This document shows positions 1-8,998 of a DNA stretch of 64,000 nt, piece by piece; position 1 is the stretch's first letter; each line of letters starts with the position of its first letter. Origin of the DNA: Modicisalibacter tunisiensis (GTDB lineage Bacteria; Pseudomonadota; Gammaproteobacteria; Pseudomonadales; Halomonadaceae); the NCBI RefSeq assembly GCF_020148005.1, contig NZ_JAGXFD010000001.1, forward strand, positions 3,103,322 to 3,167,321, in the 5' to 3' direction. The position numbers and the translations under genes are program-made. The notes under the pieces are model-generated. The model made no database searches and was not told the origin of the DNA. It saw only the letters and a list, made by a program, of their open reading frames with translations.

Positions 1-1300
1 CCATGTTGTTGACCGCGGCGACGAAGGCGCGCTTGAGCGACGGATCGTGCAGGTCGAGCACGCTGTCGATGTACACGCCGTCGCTCGCCCAGCGCACCGC
101 CAGGCCGCCCACCACGGGATACTTGCCGAGCCGGCTGACCGCGGCGAGAAAGGCCTTCTCGGTCTCGCCCATGCCCTGCATGAAGGTCCGGTAATAACGA
201 TCGAGCTGGACATCGTTGACCGCCCGCAGGGTATCGGTGGCGACCGCCTCGCGCAGGAACGCCTTGCGCGAGCTGTAGACCACGGTATCGATCTCGCCTC
301 GCCTGGGCCTGGCCCAGACCGGGATCTGTGCCGGCTCGGCCGGCTCGGGCAGGTCGACCATCACCAGCCGCGCCAGACGCGGCATCGCGGCGAGGAAGTA
401 GTCGCCGGCCCGGCGGCGGCGTTGCGGATCGCTGTCGAGCATGCCGTCCAGCACGCGGGCGAACTCGACGGGCAGGCCCAGCGCCGTCGCCGGGATCGCG
501 CGGTGGCCGAAGCGACATGACTGCGCCGAGGCCAGCGCATAAAGCGTGGCGGCCGCTCCCTGCTCGTCGAAGCGGGGCGACGACAGGCCGCCGTTCAACT
601 GCTCGTCGCCGATGAAATAGACATCGCCCAGCCGAGCGTTGGTGTGCTGCAGGTCGCCGGACATCAGCTCCATGACGTTGCTGGACACGAACTGACCGTT
701 GGCATCGAGCTGGGCGAACACCGAGGAGCCCCAGTCGATCAGCGCCACGCGCTCGGTGCGCGGGTCGAACACCAGGTTGGAGGGCTTGATGTCGCCGTGG
801 ACGATCGGCTTGCCATGCGGCCCGGCTTCGCGACGCAGGCTGCGCAGGATATCGGCGAGCTGGGCGGCGATGTGCACCACCAGGCGCGGCGGCAGGCGCC
901 CGTGACCCAGCGAATACTCCTCGAGGTTGCTCCCCGGCGCCCGCTCCATGACCAGGATCGATTGCCGGCGAATGCGCTGGAAGGCGACCAGCCGGGGTAC
1001 CCGCGGATGATCGACCTGCTCGAGCATGAACGCCTCTTCCTCCAGGCGGTCCTGGAGGTGCCGGGGCAGGGTGATCCGCGAGAACTTGAAGACGTGATGC
1101 TCGTCACGCGCCGAGACCCCGGCAAAGACGAAGCCGTAGGCGCCCTTGCCCACCAGCTCGGTGTCGCGATAGCCGAGCTGCTCGAGCTGGGTGCGGCACA
1201 GCGCGACCCAGTCCTTGAGCTTGCGGGCATCGTCGTGACTGAGCAGATAGATCGACTGCTCTTCGGGGATGTAGAACTGTTCGAGCGTATCCCGGGCCAT
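1..1300 (-). CDS. Hanks-type serine/threonine protein kinase (partial, C-terminus beyond window)
   Basis: Start ATG at 1298-1300 on the minus strand; the frame stays open to the left edge, so at least 433 residues are present and the C-terminus is missing. Kinase motifs are visible in order: glycine loop GKGAYGFVF (about 51-59), a candidate ATP lysine (about 72), the catalytic loop HGDIKPSN (168-175, with Asp170, Lys172 and Asn175) and DWGS in place of DFG (189-192). These suggest an active cytosolic kinase. The region after about residue 290 matches no domain I recognise. It begins 19 bp after the E2 gene of the branched-chain dehydrogenase and is probably cotranscribed with it. The substrate is unknown; a link to the neighbouring dehydrogenase is inference. 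Confidence 0.85.
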   Translation of the reverse strand, partial: MARDTLEQFYIPEEQSIYLLSHDDARKLKDWVALCRTQLEQLGYRDTELVGKGAYGFVFAGVSARDEHHVFKFSRITLPRHLQDRLEEEAFMLEQVDHPRVPRLVAFQRIRRQSILVMERAPGSNLEEYSLGHGRLPPRLVVHIAAQLADILRSLRREAGPHGKPIVHGDIKPSNLVFDPRTERVALIDWGSSVFAQLDANGQFVSSNVMELMSGDLQHTNARLGDVYFIGDEQLNGGLSSPRFDEQGAAATLYALASAQSCRFGHRAIPATALGLPVEFARVLDGMLDSDPQRRRRAGDYFLAAMPRLARLVMVDLPEPAEPAQIPVWARPRRGEIDTVVYSSRKAFLREAVATDTLRAVNDVQLDRYYRTFMQGMGETEKAFLAAVSRLGKYPVVGGLAVRWASDGVYIDSVLDLHDPSLKRAFVAAVNNM

Positions 1301-1319
1301 GCCGCCCTCCCCGTATCGC

Positions 1320-2984
1320 TCAGGCCATGTCGAGCAGCATGGTCTGCGGCGCCTCGAGGTAGTCCTTCCAGCGGTTGCAGAAGCGCGAGATGGTGCCGCC
1401 GTCGATGATCCGGTGGTCCCCCGACCAGGTGATGGTCATGATCGAACGCGACACCACCCTGCCCTCGGCATCGAAGCGCGGCAGGGTCTGGACCCGGCCC
1501 AGGGCGACGATCGCCACCTCCGGCGGATTGATGATCGGCGCCGCATAGGTGCCGCCCAGGGCGCCGATGTTGGAGATGCTGATGGTGCCGCCCTGCAGGT
1601 CGGCCTGCGCGACCCGGCCCTCGCGGGCGGCCTCGGTCAGCCGCGCCACCTCGGCGGCAATCTCGCGCACGCTGAGCCGCTCGACACGCTTGACGTTGGG
1701 TACCAGCAGCCCCGCTCGACTGTCCACCGCCATGCCCACATTGCAGTGCGGCTGGTAGTGGATCTCGCGGCCGTCGTCGCTGAGCCGGCTGTTGAGGATC
1801 GGATAGGCCGTCACCGCCAGGCCCAGCGCCTTCATGACCAGCGGCATCAGCGTCAGCCGGATGCCATCGCGCTCGACCAGCGGCTTGAGCCGTTCGCGCA
1901 GTGCCAGCAGCTCGGTCACGTCGATCTCGTCGCCGTAGCTGAAATGGGGAATGGTCGCCGCCGCCTCGCTCATGCGCCGGGCCATCGCCGCCCGCACCCC
2001 GCGCAGCGGCTCGACACGCACCTCGTCGTCCGCCGCCCGCTCGGCCGTGGCATGGTCGGGCGTGCTCGACGCCGCGGGCGTCGGGGTCGCCCCCTTGCCG
2101 TCACGCGCCTTCTTGAAGGCGAGGATATCTTCCTTGAGCACCCGGCCGTGCTTGCCGGAGCCCGGCACGTCCGCGAGGCTCACCCCGAGCTCGCGCACCA
2201 GGCGCCGCACCGCCGGGCTGGCGGGAATCCGCCCGTAGGGCCCCCTGCCCCTGTCCGCACTGGAACCCGCTCGGGGACGTTCGGCTGATGCCGTTTCGGT
2301 CGGGCCGCGTTCGGTCGGGCCGCGCTCGGTCGGGCCGGAACGTGCCGGCTCGTGGCGGGGTGACGGGACAGCCGCGCCGGCCTGCCGATCACGCGGTACA
2401 TAGGCAAACAGCGGCGCGTGAACGCGGGCGCTCTCCCGAGGCTGGTAGTAGAGCCGCGTGACGCGGCCGGCCCGGGGTGCGGTGATCTCGACCAGCGCCT
2501 TGTCGGTCATCACGTCGACCACCGGCTGGTCTTCGTCGATCTCGTCGCCCTCGCGGATACGCCATTCCACCACCTCGCACTCGACGATGCCCTCGCCGAT
2601 ATCCGGCAGGATGAAGTCCTCGCTCGCCGCGTCCTCGTCCTCGCGACCGGACGCGTCGCTCGAGGGAGCGCTCGACGCGTCGGGCACCTCCGCCTGAGCC
2701 GGTGATTCCTCGGTGCCGGCGGCCGAGGCTTGCTCCAACGGCTCCCCCTCCAGCGGCTCGACGGCGAACAGCGGCGCATGCACGCGGGCCGTCTCGCCCT
2801 CGCGGTGGTAGAGACGGGTCACGCGCCCGGCGTGAGGCGCCGGTATCTCGACCAGCGCCTTGTCGGTCATCACCTCGGCGACCGGCTGGTCCTCCTCGAT
2901 GACGTCGCCCTCCTGGATCAGCCACTTGACCAGCTCGCACTCGACGATGCCTTCGCCGATGTCCGGCAGAATGAAATCGCTCAT
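1320..2984 (-). CDS. bkdB: Branched-chain 2-oxoacid dehydrogenase E2 (dihydrolipoyllysine acyltransferase)
   Basis: A 554-residue E2 core protein that transfers the acyl group from lipoyl lysine to CoA. It has two near-identical lipoyl domains, each with MTDKALVEI (lipoyl lysines about 42 and 162). An acidic/Ser-Ala linker separates them. A second linker with GPTE repeats follows, then a peripheral-subunit-binding domain (SPAVRRLVRELG) and the catalytic acyltransferase domain ending with the active-site motif DHRIIDG. Pseudomonas BkdB has one lipoyl domain, so two is longer than usual. It is the third gene after the E1 genes; no E3 (lpd) gene is visible in the window. A pyruvate dehydrogenase-type E2 is the alternative, but the E1alpha/E1beta heterodimer and sequence style favour the branched-chain enzyme. 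Confidence 0.9.
   Translation of the reverse strand: MSDFILPDIGEGIVECELVKWLIQEGDVIEEDQPVAEVMTDKALVEIPAPHAGRVTRLYHREGETARVHAPLFAVEPLEGEPLEQASAAGTEESPAQAEVPDASSAPSSDASGREDEDAASEDFILPDIGEGIVECEVVEWRIREGDEIDEDQPVVDVMTDKALVEITAPRAGRVTRLYYQPRESARVHAPLFAYVPRDRQAGAAVPSPRHEPARSGPTERGPTERGPTETASAERPRAGSSADRGRGPYGRIPASPAVRRLVRELGVSLADVPGSGKHGRVLKEDILAFKKARDGKGATPTPAASSTPDHATAERAADDEVRVEPLRGVRAAMARRMSEAAATIPHFSYGDEIDVTELLALRERLKPLVERDGIRLTLMPLVMKALGLAVTAYPILNSRLSDDGREIHYQPHCNVGMAVDSRAGLLVPNVKRVERLSVREIAAEVARLTEAAREGRVAQADLQGGTISISNIGALGGTYAAPIINPPEVAIVALGRVQTLPRFDAEGRVVSRSIMTITWSGDHRIIDGGTISRFCNRWKDYLEAPQTMLLDMA
2295..2339 (-). repeat. 15-bp tandem repeat in the E2 linker
   Basis: Three consecutive 15-bp units (2295-2309, 2310-2324, 2325-2339), the first two identical and the third with three changes. 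They encode a GPTE-containing five-residue linker repeat between the second lipoyl domain and the subunit-binding domain. In-frame unit gain or loss would only change linker length. Confidence 0.85.
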
Positions 2985-3009
2985 GTCCTGTCTCTCCCGA
3001 ACTCGCCGC

Positions 3010-3987
3010 TCAGTAATCGATGGTGGCCTTGATCGCCTCGAGGACCTTCAGGTGATCCGGCAGGTACTCCTTCTCCAGCGTCAGCGGGAAGGGTGTGTCC
3101 AGGCCGGTCACCCGGGCGATGGGCGACTCCAGGTAGAGAAAGCAGCGATGCTGGATGGTGGCGGCGATCTCGGCGGCGAACCCGCCGGTCAGCGGCGCCT
3201 CGTGGCTGATCACCAGGCGGCCGGTCTTGAGCACCGACTCGGCCACGGTCTCGACGTCCCAGGGCAGGATGCTGCGCAGGTCGATGACCTCGCAGGAAAT
3301 GCCCTCCTTTTCCGCGAGTTCGGCCGCCTGTTCGAGGACTTCCATCTGCGCCCCCCAGGCGAGCAGGGTGATGTCCGTGCCCTCGCGGGTGATTTCCGCC
3401 TCGCCCAGCGGCAGCTCGTAGTCCTCGTCCGGCACCTCGCCGACGGCGGCGCGATACAGCCGCTTGGGCTCGAGGAACAGCACCGGATCGGGCGTGCGAA
3501 TCGCGGCCAGCAGCAGGCCCTTGGCCTGGTGCGGATTGCGGGGCACGACGATTCTGAGCCCCGGGGTGTGAGCGAAATAGGCCTCCGGAGACTGCGAATG
3601 GTAATGGCCCCCCGAGATGCCGCCGCCATAGGGGGTGCGGATGGTCAGCCCGCCGACATCGAACAGATTGCCGGAGCGATAGCGGAACTTGGCGGTCTCG
3701 TTGACCAGTTGATCGAAGGCCGGAAAGATGTAGTCGGCGAACTGGATCTCGGCGACCGGCACCGAGCCCTGGGCGGCCAGGCCGTTGGCGAAGCCGACGA
3801 TGCCTTGTTCGACCAGCGGCGTGTTGAAACAGCGATCGCGGCCGTACTTGTCCTGCAAGTGGCTGGTGGCACGAAACACCCCGCCGAACACCCCGACGTC
3901 CTCGCCGAAGCAGATTACCTTGTCGTCGGCGGCCATTGCCGTGTCCAGCGCCTGGTTGATGGCCTGCAGCATGTTCATGTTAGGCAT
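3010..3987 (-). CDS. bkdA2: Branched-chain 2-oxoacid dehydrogenase E1 beta subunit
   Basis: A 325-residue transketolase-like beta subunit that completes the thiamine diphosphate active site with E1alpha. It starts [15 protein letters not shown] and carries the FGEDVG motif near residue 30 and the typical LNP-free RTPYGGG stretch. The chosen ATG (3985-3987) overlaps the E1alpha stop by 8 nt and has GGGGAG nine bases upstream; an in-frame ATG at 3996 is also possible. It is translationally coupled to E1alpha. Product and pathway (oxidative decarboxylation of valine, leucine and isoleucine ketoacids) follow from family knowledge. Confidence 0.9.
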   Translation of the reverse strand: MPNMNMLQAINQALDTAMAADDKVICFGEDVGVFGGVFRATSHLQDKYGRDRCFNTPLVEQGIVGFANGLAAQGSVPVAEIQFADYIFPAFDQLVNETAKFRYRSGNLFDVGGLTIRTPYGGGISGGHYHSQSPEAYFAHTPGLRIVVPRNPHQAKGLLLAAIRTPDPVLFLEPKRLYRAAVGEVPDEDYELPLGEAEITREGTDITLLAWGAQMEVLEQAAELAEKEGISCEVIDLRSILPWDVETVAESVLKTGRLVISHEAPLTGGFAAEIAATIQHRCFLYLESPIARVTGLDTPFPLTLEKEYLPDHLKVLEAIKATIDY

Positions 3988-5185
3988 CGCGCGCATCTCC
4001 CCGCTCGGTGTCGAGCGCGGGCGCGCTCTTGGGATAGGCCTCTGGATACTTGCGGATATGCGCCTTGAGCGCCTCGAGCTGCTCGGCAAGCGCCGGCGTC
4101 AACTCTTGATAGACGTCGCTGACCAGACTGTCCAGCGGCGGCGGCGGACGCTTCTCGGCGCGTTTCATGGCCTCGAGCACCTCGCGGCGGCGGGTTTCCT
4201 GCTCCTGCTTCTCTTCGTCCTCGCTCCACCAGCCCTGGCCCTCGAGCCACAGCTTCATGCGCAATACCGGGTCCTTGTCGCGCCAGGCCTCCTCCTCCTT
4301 GCGGCTGCGATAGCCCGAGGGATCGTCCGACGACGAGTGCGCGGCGAGGCGGTAGGTCATCGCCTCGATCAGCACCGGCTGGTTGTGCTCCACCGCCAGC
4401 TTGCGCGCCTCTTGCGTCGCCTGGTAGACGGCGAGGATGTCGTTGCCGTCGACGCGGATCACCTTCATGCGATAGCCGAAGGCCCGAGGGGCGATGCCAT
4501 CGGCATGGAACTGCTCGTGAGCGGGTGTCGAGATCGCATAACCGTTGTTGCGACACAGGAAGATCACCGGCACCTGCAGCACCGAGGCCATGTTGAGCGC
4601 GGCATGAAAGTCGCCTTCCGAGGCCGCGCCCTCGCCGAACACGGTCAGCGTGCAGTGGCCGTCGCCGGCCAGCTTCTGGCCGTAGGCATAACCGGTGGCC
4701 TGGGGGATCTGGGTGGCCAGCGGCGAGGAAATGGTCAGGTAGTTGAGCGTCTTCGAGCCGTAGTGGATCGGCATCTGCCGGCCCTTGCCGTGATCGTGCT
4801 CGTTGCCGAACAGCTGGTCCATGAACTCGTCGAGGCCGAAGCCGCGGTAGGCCAGCGCGCCCTGCTCGCGGTACTGCGCCATGATCATGTCGCCGGGATC
4901 GAGCGCCGCGGTGCTGCCGACCACGGTACCCTCCTCGCCGGTGGACTGCATGTAGAAGCTCAGCCGCCCCTGGCGCTGGGCGGCCAGCATCCGCTCGTCG
5001 AGCACCCGGGTGAACAGCATGGCGCGATAGATGCGCAATGCCGTCTCGCGCTCGAGTTCGGGCGGTGCGGCCTGAGGGTGCAGCGTCCCGTCCTGCCGGA
5101 GCAGCTCGAGACGGGGAATGTGGAATTCATCGCCGTTCAGGAAGGTCGGTTCATGAACGATGTCCGCGCTGGCTGTTGTACTCAT
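3980..5185 (-). CDS. bkdA1: Branched-chain 2-oxoacid dehydrogenase E1 alpha subunit
   Basis: A 401-residue thiamine diphosphate-dependent decarboxylase alpha subunit. The TPP-binding motif runs from GEG (184-186) to NN (213-214). The regulatory loop [11 protein letters not shown] (283-293) matches the loop phosphorylated in mammalian branched-chain E1alpha. The ATG at 5183-5185 has AAGGAG a few bases upstream. It is the first gene of the operon E1alpha-E1beta-E2-kinase, transcribed leftward from the intergenic region shared with the aconitase-family gene. Confidence 0.92.
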   Translation of the reverse strand: MSTTASADIVHEPTFLNGDEFHIPRLELLRQDGTLHPQAAPPELERETALRIYRAMLFTRVLDERMLAAQRQGRLSFYMQSTGEEGTVVGSTAALDPGDMIMAQYREQGALAYRGFGLDEFMDQLFGNEHDHGKGRQMPIHYGSKTLNYLTISSPLATQIPQATGYAYGQKLAGDGHCTLTVFGEGAASEGDFHAALNMASVLQVPVIFLCRNNGYAISTPAHEQFHADGIAPRAFGYRMKVIRVDGNDILAVYQATQEARKLAVEHNQPVLIEAMTYRLAAHSSSDDPSGYRSRKEEEAWRDKDPVLRMKLWLEGQGWWSEDEEKQEQETRRREVLEAMKRAEKRPPPPLDSLVSDVYQELTPALAEQLEALKAHIRKYPEAYPKSAPALDTERGDARDA

Positions 5186-5537
5186 GCTCGTCGCTCCTTG
5201 TCGCCTTCCGGATCACGGGAGGCGTGCGTCACACCACAGGACCGGAGCCGAACGCCTCGTGAGCGAGCTCCGGACGGCAGTCGGCCGGGGCGGCGGTCGC
5301 CCCCCACACCGTCACTGTAGTCGGCGGCACCGTCGGGGGACGGAACGCGCACCGACGTGACACGGCCGGCTTTCAACGCTGGACGGCCATTCGCGTGTTG
5401 ACGTTTACGTAACATAGAACACCCTCTCCGCCGCGTCAGTGACTCCGGCGTGCGACGTTAGTCGACGGGACGTGATTTTCTACACTGGAGGAGGAAAGCC
5501 ATCCATTGCCGGAAGGATCCGTGAAAGGAGACACATC
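5186..5537. other. Divergent intergenic region, bkd operon / aconitase-family gene
   Basis: 352 bp without a convincing gene. It holds a candidate leftward sigma-70 promoter and a LiuR-like site (5397-5439). A strong GGAG ribosome-binding site lies directly before the aconitase-family ATG. I could not place a convincing promoter for the rightward gene. Confidence 0.7.
5397..5439 (-). promoter_or_regulatory. Candidate bkd promoter with LiuR-like (MerR-family) operator
   Basis: On the minus strand CTGACG (5434-5439) and TATGTT (5411-5416) are separated by 17 bp, a plausible sigma-70 promoter for the bkd operon. Overlapping and just after the -10 is GTTACGTAAACGTCAAC (5397-5413 read leftward), an imperfect palindrome. 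It resembles the ACGT-rich motif described for LiuR, the MerR-type regulator of branched-chain amino-acid degradation in proteobacteria. The assignment is by eye. Confidence 0.45.
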
Positions 5538-7472
5538 ATGGCCATGAACGTGGCGCAGAAACTGATCGACGCTCATCTGGCGCAGGGACGCATGCAACCC
5601 GGCGAGCCGATCGCCCTGACCATCGACCAGACCCTGACCCAGGATGCCACCGGCACGATGGTGATGCTGGAGCTCGAGGCGATGGGACTCGACCGGGTCC
5701 GAACCGAGGTATCGGCGCAGTACGTCGATCACAACCTGATCCAGGAGGACAACCGGAACCCCGACGATCACCGCTTCCTGCAGAGCGCCGCCGCCCGGCT
5801 CGGGGTGTGGTTCTCGCGGGCCGGCAACGGGGTCAGCCACCCGACGCATCAGCAGCATTTCGGCAGGCCCGGCAAGACCCTGCTGGGTTCGGACAGCCAC
5901 ACGCCCGCCGCCGGCTCGATGGGCATGCTGGCGATCGGCGCCGGCGGCATCGACGTGGCGATGGCCATGGCCGGCGAGCCCTTTCACCTCAAGATGCCCG
6001 AGATCTGGGGCGTCAAGCTCACCAACGCGCTGCCCGACTGGGTCAGCGCCAAGGACGTGATCCTCGAGATGCTGCGCCGCCACGGCGTCGACGGCGGCAC
6101 CGGGCGGATCATCGAGTACTACGGCCCGGGGCTCGCCAGCCTGTCGGCGATGGACCGCCACGTGATCGCCAACATGGGCGCCGAACTGGGCGCGACCAGC
6201 AGCGTGTTCCCCGCCGACGAGGCGGTGAAGCGCTTCCTGACGGCGGTGGGCCGTCCCGACGACTTCTCGCCGCTCGAGGCCGACGAGGGCGCCGACTACG
6301 ACGTCCACGAGACCATCGACCTGTCGAACGTGGTACCGCTGATCGCCAGGCCCTCGAGCCCCGGCAACGTGGTACCGGTCCGCGAGGTCGCCGGCGAGAG
6401 CCTGTCCCAGGCCTATATCGGCTCGTCGGCCAACCCCGGCTATCGCGACTTCGCCGTCGCCGCGGAGATGGTCAAGGGCCGCCGGGTCAGCGACTGGGTC
6501 TCGTTCGACGTCAATCCCACCTCTCGCTCGATCCTCGAGACCCTGACCCGCGACGGTCATGTGCTCAGCCTGCTGGGCGCCGGCGCCCGCCTCCACCAGG
6601 CCGGCTGCAACGGCTGCATCGGCATGGGCCAGGCGCCGGCCAACGACACCAACAGCCTGCGTACCACCCCGCGCAACTTTCCCGGTCGCTCCGGCACCCG
6701 CGAGGACCGCGTGTTCCTGTGCAGCCCGGAAACCGCCACCGCCTCGGCGCTGAAGGGCGAGATCACCGATCCCCGCGATCTCGACGTCGACTATCCCCGG
6801 GTCAGCGATCCGGCCGATCCGATCCTCGACAGCCGCCACCTGATGGCGCCGCTGCCCGAACCGGAGTCCTCGCGGATCAAGCTGATCAAGGGGCCCAACA
6901 TCGCCTCGTTGCCGGAGTTCGAAGCGATCGGCGACGATCTCGAACTGACGATCCTGCTGAAGATGGCCGATGACATCTCCACCGACGAGATCATGCCCGC
7001 CGGCAACGAGGTGCTGCCCTACCGCAGCAACATCCCGCGAATCGCGGACTTCTGCTTCGGCCCCGTCGACGCGGATTACGTCGGCAACGCCCACGACACC
7101 GGCGACCACACGGTGATCGCCGGGGGCAACTATGGGCAGGGGTCGAGCCGCGAACACGCCGCCATCGCACCGCGCTATCTGGGCCTGCGCGTGGTGGTGG
7201 CCAAGGGCTTCGCGCGCATCCACTGGCAGAATCTGGTCAACTTCGGCGTGCTGCCCCTGCGCTTCGACAGCGACGCCGACTATGATGCGCTGGAGTCCGG
7301 CCAGACGCTGCGTTTCTCGGGACTGCACAAGGCCCTCAAGAACGGCGACACCCTGACCGCCGAGACCCCCAGAGGCAAGATCACCCTGCGCCACGACCTG
7401 ACCCCGCGACAGGTCGAGGTGCTGCTCGACGGCGGGTTGATCAACTGGATGAAGCGCCACCGCGATATCTGA
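5538..7472 (+). CDS. Aconitate hydratase family protein (short, single-chain type)
   Basis: 644 residues from an ATG with AAAGGAG eight bases upstream. It contains the aconitase family landmarks: GSDSHTPAAGSMGMLAIGAGG (119-139; written here as the family block), CNGCIGMG (357-364) and a C-terminal swivel domain with YGQGSSREHAA. It is shorter than AcnA or AcnB (about 890 and 865 residues) and looks like the mitochondrial-like or Aquifex-type group. Two cluster cysteines (357, 360) are present, but the position of the first cysteine ligand reads GSSAN with Ser297 instead of GSCTN. It may be an aconitase, a homoaconitase-like enzyme, or a variant with altered cluster binding. It is monocistronic, divergent from bkd. 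Confidence 0.85.
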   Translation: MAMNVAQKLIDAHLAQGRMQPGEPIALTIDQTLTQDATGTMVMLELEAMGLDRVRTEVSAQYVDHNLIQEDNRNPDDHRFLQSAAARLGVWFSRAGNGVSHPTHQQHFGRPGKTLLGSDSHTPAAGSMGMLAIGAGGIDVAMAMAGEPFHLKMPEIWGVKLTNALPDWVSAKDVILEMLRRHGVDGGTGRIIEYYGPGLASLSAMDRHVIANMGAELGATSSVFPADEAVKRFLTAVGRPDDFSPLEADEGADYDVHETIDLSNVVPLIARPSSPGNVVPVREVAGESLSQAYIGSSANPGYRDFAVAAEMVKGRRVSDWVSFDVNPTSRSILETLTRDGHVLSLLGAGARLHQAGCNGCIGMGQAPANDTNSLRTTPRNFPGRSGTREDRVFLCSPETATASALKGEITDPRDLDVDYPRVSDPADPILDSRHLMAPLPEPESSRIKLIKGPNIASLPEFEAIGDDLELTILLKMADDISTDEIMPAGNEVLPYRSNIPRIADFCFGPVDADYVGNAHDTGDHTVIAGGNYGQGSSREHAAIAPRYLGLRVVVAKGFARIHWQNLVNFGVLPLRFDSDADYDALESGQTLRFSGLHKALKNGDTLTAETPRGKITLRHDLTPRQVEVLLDGGLINWMKRHRDI

Positions 7473-7489
7473 GCGGTGATCCGGCGGCG

Positions 7490-7975
7490 CTACCCGGGTC
7501 GTGCGATCAGCAGGGTGTCGTCGATGGCAATGAACTTCGACGCCGCGCGCTTCAACGCCTCGGCGGTCAGTTCCGCCACGCCGTAGACCTCGACCGGAAT
7601 GGCGAAACGCTCGGCGAGTCGATCCGCCAGCAGGGCGAAATCGCCGTCGCCGGAGACCAGCACCAGGCGCTCGACCTCGGCGGCGAGCTCGACGGCGTCG
7701 AGGGTGATCCCCACGTCCCAGTCGCCCTTGGCCGAGCCGTCACGGCGCTGGATGAACGGCTTGAGCTTCACCGTGAAGCCGATGCCGCGAAGGATGTCCT
7801 GGAAGCGGCGTTGCTGCTCGTCGCCGCGGTCCACGGCGTAGGCGAACGCGGCGACGACCTGGCGATCGGCGGTGGCCCGGCGCCAGAACGCCCGGTAGTC
7901 GAAGTGCCGGCCGAAGGCCTGGCGGGTGGTGTAGTAGACGTTCTGCACGTCGATGAGGATCGCAATGCGCTCCAA
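7490..7975 (-). CDS. NYN domain protein (LabA/DUF88 family)
   Basis: 161 residues covering one PIN-like NYN domain. The acidic residues expected for metal binding are present: ILIDVQN near the N-terminus, GDWDVGITLD in the middle and VSGDGDF near residue 108. Relatives are predicted or shown to be RNA-acting nucleases, some with LabA-like names; no substrate can be read here. It is convergent with the aconitase-family gene (17 bp gap) and downstream of the transglutaminase-like gene on the same strand. Confidence 0.8.
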   Translation of the reverse strand: MERIAILIDVQNVYYTTRQAFGRHFDYRAFWRRATADRQVVAAFAYAVDRGDEQQRRFQDILRGIGFTVKLKPFIQRRDGSAKGDWDVGITLDAVELAAEVERLVLVSGDGDFALLADRLAERFAIPVEVYGVAELTAEALKRAASKFIAIDDTLLIARPG

Positions 7976-8005
7976 GGCTCGGCTCCCGAGGCGAGAAAAA
8001 CAGGA

Positions 8006-8836
8006 TCAGCCCGGCGCCAGTGGCGACCGGCCGTCGTCTTCATGGGTCCAGACCCGAAACGCGACCAGGCTGTTGGGGCCGAAGGTGTTGGCGATCGGCA
8101 CATCGGCGGCGTCTCGACCGTAGGCGATCAGGATACGCCCGACCCGACGGTCGTTGTTGCGCGGATCGAAGGTGTACCAGCGGCCGTCGAGGTAGGCCTC
8201 GAACCAGGCATGGAAGTCCATCGGCGCGTGCGGCGGCGGAATGTCGATATCGCTGAGATAGCCGGTGCAATAGCGAGCCGGGATGTTCATCGCCCGGCAG
8301 AAGGTCACCGCCAGGTGGGCGAAGTCGCGGCACACGCCCCCCCGTTCGTGATAGACCTCCCAGGCCGACTTGGTGGCCCGGGCATACGGGTAACCGAAGC
8401 TGATGTGCCGGTGGACGAAGTCACAGATGGCCTGCACGCGCTGCCAGCCGGTGGGGCCATTGCCGAACAGCTGCCAGGCGATGTCGGAGAGCCGATCGGT
8501 CTCGCAGTAGCGGCTGCCGATCAGATACAGCAGGGTCTCCGCCGGCAGCCGCTCCACCGGCACCTGCTGCGCCTCGGGATGCATCAGGTCGGGCTGACCC
8601 GGGTCGTTGATCACCGCATCGGCGGCGATCACGGTGCGGCCGGGCGGCGCCACCAGCCGCACGCACCAGTTGCCGAACGAGTCGCGGTAGGGCTCGGTGG
8701 GCAGCGACGGCACCGTGATCAGGTAATCCGGCGCCACCAGGTCCGACGCCCGTGACGAGTGCACGTGCGTCATCACGATCATCGGCAACGCTTGCGGGCA
8801 TTCGTAGACGATTTCGTAACCGATCCTCAGACGCAT
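8006..8836 (-). CDS. Transglutaminase-like family protein
   Basis: 276 residues, cytosolic, no signal peptide. The papain-like triad is visible as RGGVCRDFAHLA (Cys), DFHAWFEAYLDG (His) and FDPRNN (Asp), with an N-terminal beta-rich domain before it. I chose the ATG at 8834-8836 because a purine-rich GGGAGGGCAGGGAA precedes it and the protein then aligns with the family start; longer upstream readings lack this. Members act as proteases or amidases rather than cross-linkers in many bacteria; the substrate is unknown. Confidence 0.82.
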   Translation of the reverse strand: MRLRIGYEIVYECPQALPMIVMTHVHSSRASDLVAPDYLITVPSLPTEPYRDSFGNWCVRLVAPPGRTVIAADAVINDPGQPDLMHPEAQQVPVERLPAETLLYLIGSRYCETDRLSDIAWQLFGNGPTGWQRVQAICDFVHRHISFGYPYARATKSAWEVYHERGGVCRDFAHLAVTFCRAMNIPARYCTGYLSDIDIPPPHAPMDFHAWFEAYLDGRWYTFDPRNNDRRVGRILIAYGRDAADVPIANTFGPNSLVAFRVWTHEDDGRSPLAPG

Positions 8837-8998
8837 TTCCCTGCCCTCCCTCGCCACGCCAGTGTTGAGGGTAGCCGCTATGGCGGCAGGCGTCGTCGGG
8901 CTTCGGCGCCGGCCGGAGGGGCTCTCGCCGGGCCGAATGCAGCGCGAGGTGGCTGACGGCACCGGCTCAGGCCGGCATGGGCGTCCTGCGAGAGGCTT

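Noticed and set aside
644-1408. Long open frame on the plus strand opposite the kinase gene
   Set aside because: It is the antisense of the kinase and E2 genes; its product is low-complexity His/Leu/Arg-rich with no motif, typical of GC-rich shadow frames.
5436-7460. 674-codon open frame on the minus strand
   Set aside because: Lies wholly antisense to the aconitase-family gene, which has all family motifs and a good ribosome-binding site.
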